DNA from: JBGTBQ01 sp041749275
Lineage (GTDB): Bacteria; Acidobacteriota; Blastocatellia; Pyrinomonadales; Pyrinomonadaceae
DNA: 13,863 nt
Reading direction: 5' to 3'
Assembly (NCBI GenBank): GCA_041749275.1
Contig: JBGTBQ010000337.1
Location: forward strand, 1-13,863
Part shown: positions 1 to 8,403 of the stretch, in pieces
Numbering within the stretch: the first letter of the stretch is position 1
Layout of the letters: every line of letters begins with the position of its first letter
Notes under the pieces: generated by a model
Databases searched by the model: none
What the model was told of the DNA's origin: nothing
What the model saw: only the letters and a program-made list of their open reading frames with translations
Position numbers and translations under genes: made by a program

Positions 1-456
1 CCCGTGCGCCGCGCCAACCCCGGCGCAAATTTGGCGCATCAGCGCGACGGCGCGCGACGGCTCTAATCTGCCTTCGCTTTGCAGGAGACGGCGTAGCGGC
101 GCGCCCTCGACCATCTCCATCACAATAAAGGCCGGCGCGCCCCCGCGAGCTTCATCGGAATCGTGAATGATGACGACATTGGAATGCTTCACGCTGGCGG
201 CGGCTTCAGCTTCACGATGGAAGCGCGCGGACTCCTGCGATAAATTCGGCAAAAGGATTTTGACGACGACCTCATCCCCGATGCGCTGTCGCCGCGCACG
301 ATATACGGCTCCCATGCCGCCCATGCCTAACACATCAAGCAGTTCATACTTGCCGCCAAGCACTTGCCCGATGAAAGACTCGGGAACGAACTCATGGCAG
401 TTCGGACAAAAGCGTGAGTTGCCGGTGAGAGAGTGTTGACAGCGGCGGCAATTCAT
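1..456 (-). CDS. Zinc-ribbon Ser/Thr protein kinase, N-terminal part (runs off the window)
   Basis: This is the first 152 codons of a Hanks-type serine/threonine kinase, which would transfer phosphate from ATP to proteins in signalling. An N-terminal zinc ribbon is visible as two CxxC pairs (Cys3/Cys6 and Cys17/Cys20). The kinase N-lobe follows: glycine-rich loop LGMGGMGAVY at about 43-52, ATP-anchoring lysine in VVVKILLP (Lys66), the REAEAAA helix (Glu82 or Glu84 as the salt-bridge partner) and a hinge around FIVMEMVEG. The visible part stops just before the expected HRD catalytic loop, so activity cannot be judged. The ATG at 454-456 is preceded by AGGAAGG about 12 nt upstream. The gene begins 34 bp after the mutase stop codon on the same strand, so the two are probably co-transcribed. 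Any functional link to the mutase is unknown. Confidence 0.93.
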   Translation of the reverse strand, partial: MNCRRCQHSLTGNSRFCPNCHEFVPESFIGQVLGGKYELLDVLGMGGMGAVYRARRQRIGDEVVVKILLPNLSQESARFHREAEAAASVKHSNVVIIHDSDEARGGAPAFIVMEMVEGAPLRRLLQSEGRLEPSRAVALMRQICAGVGAAHG

Positions 457-490
457 TGTTGAGTGCGGCCTTCCTTTCGCGCTTCCATAT

Positions 491-2116
<1,626 letters not shown>

Positions 2117-2148
2117 ATATTTTCACGTTACAGAAAGACGACACAGGA

Positions 2149-2207
2149 GGCAGACGGCACGGCGCAGGCAATGACGGCTTGACTGCTCCTGCCTTCTGCC
2201 GTCTGCC
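2149..2207. repeat. Inverted short-phrase repeat upstream of the mutase
   Basis: GGCAGACGGCA (2149-2159) is perfectly complementary to TGCCGTCTGCC (2197-2207). The sequence between them contains related GCAGGCA and CCTGCC motifs. It lies 33-91 bp upstream of the mutase ATG and would be in its leader if transcription starts near 2247. It could fold as an 11-bp stem. It resembles the other phrase-plus-inverse arrays in this window. Confidence 0.6.
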
Positions 2208-2253
2208 GCCGCCCTCCCTGACGGTCGAGCTTCTGCCCTGAGATATCGGGCGA

Positions 2254-2283
2254 AGCCTAGCATACGCCGCGAGAGCGCCGCAA
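2254..2283 (-). promoter_or_regulatory. Candidate sigma70-type promoter for the mutase/kinase unit
   Basis: On the minus strand TTGCGG (2283-2278) and TAGGCT (2259-2254) are separated by 18 bp. The -10 is preceded by TG plus one base (TGCTAGGCT), an extended -10 form. The predicted start lies about 130 nt upstream of the mutase ATG. It is back to back with a candidate plus-strand promoter. The call rests on pattern only. Confidence 0.3.
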
Positions 2284-2306
2284 CGCGGACATTTTACGCC
2301 GTGCGG

Positions 2307-2336
2307 TTGACGCTCTCGGCGTGGCTCGCGTAGCAT
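2307..2336 (+). promoter_or_regulatory. Candidate sigma70-type promoter for the small acidic gene
   Basis: TTGACG (2307-2312) and TAGCAT (2331-2336) are separated by 18 bp, with the start of the small gene at 2395. The -35 box is near consensus and the -10 box is weaker. It lies 23 bp from the -35 box of the opposing candidate promoter. Confidence 0.35.
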
Positions 2337-2394
2337 TCGGATGAACGGATAGGCACTCCTCATTGAATTCGATCCGGCACACGGGACTGATTTT

Positions 2395-2658
2395 TTGGAC
2401 ATCAACGACGAAGCACAAGAGATCGTGAAGGAACTCGGCGCGGCCATCAACGCGGCGGTCGAGCGGTCGTCCGAAGTGGCCGCGAGCATCGAGCGTCTGC
2501 GCGCGGCGGGCTTTGATATGGAGCTGACCTTGCGCCTCGAGATCGGCCTGCGCGAGCGCGACGGCGCAGAGGATCAGCCCGCCCGTCTCGAACTCACGGA
2601 CGATGACCGGCGCGAGCTACGCAACATGCGGATTCGTTTCGACGACGCGGAGGATTGA
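2395..2658 (+). CDS. Small acidic hypothetical protein
   Basis: This 87-residue, soluble, acidic, mostly helical protein has no transmembrane segment or signal peptide, and I do not recognise its family. It starts DINDEAQEIVKELGAAINA, continues through a helix-rich middle (about 20-55), and ends with LTDDDRRELRNMRIRFDDAED. It is probably real: codon use resembles its neighbours, charged helices are regularly patterned, and a candidate promoter lies upstream. The start is uncertain. The frame opens at a TTG (2395) without a convincing ribosome site; an in-frame ATT at 2362 is the only earlier alternative before a stop at 2350. It is divergent from the mutase and lies about 260 bp upstream of atpD. 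A regulatory or adaptor role is possible, but nothing in the sequence shows one. Confidence 0.6.
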   Translation: MDINDEAQEIVKELGAAINAAVERSSEVAASIERLRAAGFDMELTLRLEIGLRERDGAEDQPARLELTDDDRRELRNMRIRFDDAED

Positions 2659-2693
2659 GAACCGCGGAAGAATCCTAAACACCAAGTCATCAC

Positions 2694-2749
2694 GGCCCAA
2701 AGATCAAGGACCGACATAACGGGATTTCGCTTCGCCTTTTCTTTGCGCC
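2694..2749. repeat. Degenerate inverted phrase repeat upstream of atpD
   Basis: GGCCCAAAGA (2694-2703) pairs with TCTTTGCGCC (2740-2749) with one mismatch. The flanks (ACACCAAGTCATCA on the left, TTTATGGTTGA on the right) look like a decayed continuation of the same arms. It resembles a worn copy of the phrase-plus-inverse class seen elsewhere in the window. It could also terminate transcription from the small upstream gene. Confidence 0.35.
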
Positions 2750-2813
2750 TTTATGGTTGATAGCTCCGCTTGCTCGCGCCGTCGCCGAGGCGCGGAAATC
2801 CAGACGGTCTGCT

Positions 2814-2843
2814 TTGCCTCATGCGCGGCGTGTGTGCTACCCT
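2814..2843 (+). promoter_or_regulatory. Candidate promoter of atpD-atpC
   Basis: TTGCCT (2814-2819) and TACCCT (2838-2843) are separated by 18 bp. The -10 has the extended form TGCTACCCT. Predicted start is near 2850, giving a leader of about 65 nt to the atpD ATG. The match is moderate. Confidence 0.35.
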
Positions 2844-2916
2844 GTCCGACTAAATTACAGAGTATTTTCTCGCCTTCGTGCGGCCTTAAATTTAAAGAGG
2901 AGCTTTGCGGAAGAGT

Positions 2917-4452
<1,536 letters not shown>

Positions 4453-4459
4453 ATAGGAA

Positions 4460-4559
4460 GGATGAAGGATGAAGGATGAGGGATGAAAGCATGATGTCGG
4501 AGCTTGCGTCGTTAAGTTAACGAACCGCTTCTTCATCCTTCATCCTTCATCCTTCATCC
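4460..4559. repeat. 4+4 inverted heptamer array between atpD and atpC
   Basis: Four consecutive heptamers (GGATGAA at 4460, 4467 and 4481; GGATGAG at 4474) are followed by a 44-nt spacer and four TTCATCC heptamers (4532, 4539, 4546, 4553). In RNA the arms form a 28-bp stem with a single G-U pair and no mismatch. The array begins 7 bp after the atpD stop and ends 9 bp before the atpC ATG, so it fills the gap. It lacks a strong U-run and so is not a canonical terminator. Confidence 0.9.
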
Positions 4560-4568
4560 CTTTATGCT

Positions 4569-4976
4569 ATGGCTCTCCAACTCGACGTGATAACACCTGA
4601 GCGCCGCCTCGTGTCGGAGGCGGTTGACTATGTGACCGTGCCGGGCGCGGCGGGCGAGATGGGCATCCTGCCCGGCCACACGCCGCTCATCTCGCAGCTT
4701 CGCACGGGCGTCCTCTCCTACACGCAGGGCACGGCGACGCACCGCCTGATGGTGTCGGGTGGCTTCGTCGAGGTCAACTCCGACCGCGTCTCGGTGCTCG
4801 CCGACATGGCCGAGCAGCCGGAGGAGGTTGACGCACAGGCCGCGCGCATAGAACGCGATGCCGCCGAAAAGCAGCTCGGCGCGTTCGCCGGCGCCCCCGA
4901 AGAACTGGACGAGGTTCGCACCCGGCTCGAACGCGCCAACGCGCGGCTCCAACTCTCCGCCGGAACCCCGCGCTGA
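4569..4976 (+). CDS. atpC: F1Fo ATP synthase epsilon subunit
   Basis: Epsilon sits on the central stalk, couples rotation to catalysis and can inhibit ATP hydrolysis. This 135-residue chain has a normal family length. The N-terminal beta-sandwich is clear (ALQLDVITPERRLVSEAVDYV, PGAAGEMGILPGHTPLISQLRTGVL, then the GGFVEV strand and SVLADMAE). A C-terminal helical hairpin runs from about 85 to 130 (AQAARIERDAAEKQLG, ELDEVRTRLERANARLQL). It follows atpD on the same strand after a 116-bp repeat-filled spacer. The ATG at 4569 has no Shine-Dalgarno sequence: the preceding bases are the pyrimidine-rich right arm of the repeat. Initiation may therefore be weak or structure-dependent. The gene converges on a minus-strand gene 47 bp away. 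Confidence 0.95.
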   Translation: MALQLDVITPERRLVSEAVDYVTVPGAAGEMGILPGHTPLISQLRTGVLSYTQGTATHRLMVSGGFVEVNSDRVSVLADMAEQPEEVDAQAARIERDAAEKQLGAFAGAPEELDEVRTRLERANARLQLSAGTPR

Positions 4977-5023
4977 AGCTATTCAGTCCCGATGCCGCCG
5001 AACAGGCGCGGCGTCGCAATTCA

Positions 5024-5977
5024 TTATTCCGTAAATCTCTCGTTCGTCTCCGCGGCGGCGGCCTGAAGCAGTTCGGCCACCCGCGGAGACATTTTGACGC
5101 GCGTGCTCCCCTTCAGGCGTGAAGAGAGGCCGGCGGGTGGGCGCTCGTAGAATTTCTCGAAGAAGACGAGCGCGGCCAGAAAAGTCCCGACCTCGCTGGG
5201 ATGGAACCCGTCCGGCGAGTAGAGCGCCAGTTGCGGGTCAAGCCGCCACGCCGCGCGCCAAGCCTCGCCGACGGGCAGCAGCACGGCCCCGACCTCCTTC
5301 GCCGCCAGCGCGTGCGACTCACTCACACGCTCGAAATCCCCGAACCTCCCGACGCTCGGCCAGACCATATACACAGCCACCCGCGCCCCCGCCGCGCGTA
5401 TCTCGCTGGCGAAGAGACGTATGCGAATCAGTAGTTGAAAAATGTCCCCGTTGAAAACAAAAGACTTACGCTCTCGGTTTTGCGACCGTAGCTAAAATGG
5501 AAGCTGTAAGTTGTTGATTTCCCAAGCCCGATTTCAACTACTGATTCGCATACGTGTATATTTTATCAGTGACTCGCGCCCCTCAGCCGAGGCGGATGGC
5601 CCCTGCTGCAAGACGACGATATCCCACTTCTTTTTCGCAATCTCCTTACGCGCCTCGCCACGCCGCCAGTGGTCTTCCAAACCGTGATCGGGGAACGCTA
5701 CGCTCTTGTGCGTGAAACGTTTCTGGCCCGAGGCGGCGGCCAGCTTGCCGATCATCCCCGGCAAATCGTTCGTGTAGGTGAGACTGTTACCGATGAAGAG
5801 GACGCGCAGTTCGTCGCGCGGGGCGGCGCGCGGGGCACTGTGGCCCGCGCCGATCAGCAAGACGAGACCGAAGAGCAGATACCGATGGCAAGCGAACAAC
5901 TTTTTCCCCGGCGTCGCGTAACCGACCAACAACGTCACAGGGCGGAAAGTTAGCTCGCCGGAGCGTGCGGATTTCAT
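5024..5977 (-). pseudogene. Exported SGNH/GDSL-type hydrolase, disrupted by a MITE-like insertion
   Basis: This gene encoded an SGNH-fold esterase or lipase-like hydrolase of about 272 residues. The N-terminal fragment has a hydrophobic export segment (about 33-45), the block I nucleophile motif FIGNSLTYTNDLPG (Ser65) and VVLQQGPSAS. The C-terminal fragment (about 5419 down to 5024) has VAVYMVWPSVG and the catalytic DxxH motif in SPDGFHPSEVG. The reading frame is cut after SLIKYTR by an element at 5421-5551 that brings an in-frame TGA (5534-5536). Removing the element and one copy of its target duplication (135 bp) restores an uninterrupted frame reading KYTRLFASEIRAAG. The catalytic residues lie on different sides of the insertion, so neither fragment should be active alone. 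The ATG (5977-5975) overlaps the upstream TGA as ATGA, indicating translational coupling to the propeller gene. Confidence 0.85.
5421..5551. mobile_element. 131-bp MITE-like non-autonomous element
   Basis: Perfect 20-bp terminal inverted repeats, ATGCGAATCAGTAGTTGAAA (5421-5440) and its complement (5532-5551), bound 91 bp of unique sequence. The direct repeat ACGT flanks the element (5417-5420 and 5552-5555) and is the likely target-site duplication. ACGT is palindromic, so it also extends the apparent inverted repeat to 24 bp. The reading frame supports the 4-bp duplication: deleting element plus one ACGT rejoins the hydrolase frame exactly, whereas a TA duplication would leave a frameshift. 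G+C is about 42 percent (55 of 131), below the neighbouring genes. There is no coding capacity; a transposase would have to act in trans from a related IS. The family is not recognised. Confidence 0.85.
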
Positions 5978-7302
5978 AGCCGCGTTTTTAAGACGACCGG
6001 GGACAGCAGTTTCTCCTCCGACGCCAACTCACCGTTTTTGTTCACCGCTCCCCACTGGCTGTTGGCGACGTAGTAAAGCATATCCTTCACGAGCACGCCG
6101 AGCGTCGGCTCGTCGAAGGCGGGGTTGTTCGCTTCGATCAGTTCCCATGATTCGATGCGACGCAGGTCGCGGCTCAGGCGAAATCTGACGACGCGGTGGG
6201 GGTTCGCGCTGTTCTGGATGGCGATCAGACTGCCCCTGTAAAAGTACAGCCCGTCGGCGCCGAAGGGCATCACGTCGGGCGCGGGTTCGAGGCCGGTGAT
6301 CTGTTTCGTCAAAAGGTCAATGACGAAGATGCCGCGCGCGTAGTCGGCGACGAAGAGCCGCTTCTCGTCCGGTGAGAAATCCAGACCCTGCGGCGAGGCG
6401 AACGGCTCACCTTCGACAAATAGCTCGATCTCGTCCCGGGCGTGCGGGATTGTGTAGACCGCCGCCGACAAACTGTCGGTGGCGAATACGTCGCCCCGCG
6501 AGTTCAACGCCAAATCGCCCAGCCAACGTTTCGCCGGCCTGTTCGGGAGCGCATACTTTTTCAGCAGCTTGCCCGTCGAAAGGTCGAATTTGAAGATGGC
6601 GGAGAGACCGTCTTCGGCCTCCACGAAGTTCATCATTTGCGGCTGCGACGCCGAGCAGACCCAGAGATGCCGGCGGCGCGCATCCACCTTCATCCCCATC
6701 ACGCTCCACAGACCGTCCCGCGCGTTGGCGAACTCCGCGACGGCGCCTTTCCCGTCGGTCTTCAGAATCTTTCTTTTGTAGACGCTGCCGAGATAGAAGA
6801 CTTTGCCGACCGGGTCGTAGGCGACGCTTTCGGGCACGAAACCTTTCTCCGCGATGGTGAAGGCGTGGCTGCTTTTGCCGAGCGGCGAATGGTTGCGCCG
6901 GAATTTGGCGAGGATGGCGTTGAACCGCGCGGAGTCTCTGAGCGAAGCGAAATCCTCGTCGCGCTCGGCAGGTAGGAACATCCCCATCGCCGTCAGCCGG
7001 TCGAGCCATGTCAGCGCCTCTCCCTGATTTCCGTTCAGGGCGTGCGCGACCGCGAGGTTATACGTCAGACGCGGGTGGTTGGGCCGCAAGTCGGACGCCA
7101 GCTTCATGTTTTCAAGGAACACGGGGAGCGCTTTATCACGATAGGCTTTCAACGCCTGCTGCTCGTAGTACCTCGCGTCATTAGGCTGTGTAACCTGTGC
7201 GTCAAGGCCGACGCGCGCCGACATGACAAGAAACAGCACGGCTCCCGCCGCGCCGAGTGCGCGAGCGGTATGGGTACGTCTGGCTGGAAAAGCCCTCGAC
7301 AT
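5974..7302 (-). CDS. Secreted TPR plus SMP-30/NHL-like beta-propeller protein
   Basis: This 442-residue protein is probably exported. A signal peptide (RR-containing n-region, then LGAAGAVLFLVMSARVGLDA to about residue 35) is followed by a TPR-like helical region (about 43-125: YYEQQALKAYRDKALPVFLE, HPRLTYNLAVAHALNGNQGEA). The rest (about 135-440) looks like a six-bladed propeller of the SMP-30/gluconolactonase or NHL class, with repeating strands such as VPESVAYDPVGKVFYLGSV, WLGDLALNSRGDVFATDS and SPQGLDFSPDEKRLFVADYA. No lactonase metal site could be confirmed, so ligand or enzyme activity is unknown. ATG at 7302 is chosen because GGGAG precedes it and the signal peptide starts there; an upstream in-frame start at 7374 would add 24 residues without a signal character. 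It overlaps the hydrolase gene by 4 bp. Confidence 0.8.
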   Translation of the reverse strand: MSRAFPARRTHTARALGAAGAVLFLVMSARVGLDAQVTQPNDARYYEQQALKAYRDKALPVFLENMKLASDLRPNHPRLTYNLAVAHALNGNQGEALTWLDRLTAMGMFLPAERDEDFASLRDSARFNAILAKFRRNHSPLGKSSHAFTIAEKGFVPESVAYDPVGKVFYLGSVYKRKILKTDGKGAVAEFANARDGLWSVMGMKVDARRRHLWVCSASQPQMMNFVEAEDGLSAIFKFDLSTGKLLKKYALPNRPAKRWLGDLALNSRGDVFATDSLSAAVYTIPHARDEIELFVEGEPFASPQGLDFSPDEKRLFVADYARGIFVIDLLTKQITGLEPAPDVMPFGADGLYFYRGSLIAIQNSANPHRVVRFRLSRDLRRIESWELIEANNPAFDEPTLGVLVKDMLYYVANSQWGAVNKNGELASEEKLLSPVVLKTRL

Positions 7303-7387
7303 GAATTTTTCTCCCTTCGCGTGAAGACCCCGCCGCGCGTGCTTCCGGAGCGCAACTTGCGGCGCGGAATGCACCGCGCGCGCCTGC

Positions 7388-7744
7388 TCACTTAAAGCGA
7401 GAGGCGCCGACGCATGTAAGTAATTCGACGTTGATGTTGTAGCGTTTAACTTTCGAGTTAAGCGTGGTGATCTTCATGCCGAGGAGTTGCGCGGCGGGAC
7501 GCTGGCGGCCACCTGTGCGAATCAGGGCGCAGCGAATAAGTTCGGTCTCGAAGCGTTGCACCTCCGCGAACAGGTCAATGCTTCCATCGTCGTCGCGCGA
7601 GAGCGTCCGCTCAAGACCGGACGATTCGGCGAGCAGCACCTCGGCGAGCGTCTTCAGCGCCGCCGCACGGTGGCGGAACGCGGGGGTCTTGTATCTCGAA
7701 TCGTCCGGTACCTCTTCAACCCGCTTGGGTCGGGCGCGTTCCAT
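7388..7744 (-). CDS. Orphan Fis-type helix-turn-helix regulator (second of a tandem pair)
   Basis: This 118-residue protein has a C-terminal Fis-type DNA-binding helix-turn-helix at about 66-103 (ETELIRCALIRTGGRQRPAA, then LLGMKITTLNSKVKRYNI). In the NtrC family this domain normally follows a sigma54-activating AAA+ module, which is absent here. The N-terminal half is helical and may dimerise. ATG at 7744 is preceded by GAGGG 7 nt upstream. An in-frame ATG at 7810, also with a fair AAGGA, would extend the protein by 22 residues and enlarge the overlap with the upstream gene from 29 to 95 bp. It is a paralogue of the gene just upstream (shared TTLNSKxKRY and TGGxQRxAAxLL). The propeller gene starts 85 bp downstream. 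Confidence 0.75.
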   Translation of the reverse strand: MERARPKRVEEVPDDSRYKTPAFRHRAAALKTLAEVLLAESSGLERTLSRDDDGSIDLFAEVQRFETELIRCALIRTGGRQRPAAQLLGMKITTLNSKVKRYNINVELLTCVGASRFK

Positions 7745-8156
7745 CTTCAATCCCTCGGCAGCCGGTAACTTCTCGGAACGTGTTGGTGGGGCACTTCGCT
7801 TCGCTCTCATAAAAGCTCGTCCTTGCGACCAGACGATACCGTTTGATTTTTGAGTTCAGCGTCGTCACCTTGACGTTTAGCAGTTTCGCCGCCTGACGTT
7901 GGTTGCCGCCGGTATTGTTCAGCGCCTGCATGATAAGTTCGATTTCGAACTTCTCGACCTCTTTGTAAAAGTCGAGACCCTTCTCCCCCTGCCATTCCCG
8001 TTCTTCGATCAACCCGTCCACCGCCGTCCGAATCTCCTTGGCGATGTTGATAATGAGCGCGAGATGGAATCCAAACGTGGTCGTCTTCTCCTCCGGCAAA
8101 GCCGTGTGATGACTTGGCGGCGGGTTCACCATCCGCAGGGTCGGCGTGGTGCTCAT
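7716..8156 (-). CDS. Orphan Fis-type helix-turn-helix regulator (first of a tandem pair)
   Basis: This 146-residue protein has a Fis-type helix-turn-helix at about 71-108 (EIELIMQALNNTGGNQRQAA, then KLLNVKVTTLNSKIKRYRL), preceded by a helical segment (about 30-68) and followed by a 38-residue polar tail unlike Fis. It has no response-regulator or AAA+ domain, so it would act as a stand-alone nucleoid or transcription factor. The recognition helix reads KVTTLNSKIKRY rather than the common RxTLxxKLK, and its partner gene shares this. ATG at 8156 has GAGGATGAGAC just upstream; an in-frame upstream start at 8258 would add 34 residues with no support. The gene heads a probable minus-strand operon and is divergent from the winged-helix regulator across 247 bp, in which I see no convincing promoter or operator. 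Confidence 0.78.
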   Translation of the reverse strand: MSTTPTLRMVNPPPSHHTALPEEKTTTFGFHLALIINIAKEIRTAVDGLIEEREWQGEKGLDFYKEVEKFEIELIMQALNNTGGNQRQAAKLLNVKVTTLNSKIKRYRLVARTSFYESEAKCPTNTFREVTGCRGIEDGTRPTQAG

Positions 8157-8403
8157 AATTGTCTCATCCTCGGCCAAAACTTTTTCGCCGACGCGCATCT
8201 CACGGTTCGCATCAAACGGGAGACGGCGTCTCGAAACGACACCGGCGGCAATCATCATTCCGTCGCCGGCCCTTCAAGCCTGAGAGCGCAAGCCGACCAG
8301 AAGCATGACATCAACCCGATGATTTCCGCCTTCGGCGATAATATGACATGGGCGGAGATTGGTGGTCTTTAGGAAGTCATCATTTATTTATCAGGAAGTT
8401 CTC

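Noticed and set aside
2117..2394. Possible cobalamin riboswitch upstream of the B12-dependent mutase
   Set aside because: I see only a simple inverted repeat and promoter-like boxes; no B12-box-like conserved core could be recognised.
2905..2916. TTG start for atpD four codons upstream of the ATG
   Set aside because: It lies only 2 nt from the AGAGGAG, and the ATG at 2917 gives a conventional beta-subunit N-terminus.
4977..5023. Hairpin between convergent atpC and hydrolase genes (CGCC-GAACA-GGCG)
   Set aside because: The uninterrupted stem is only 4 bp and no U-run follows on either strand.
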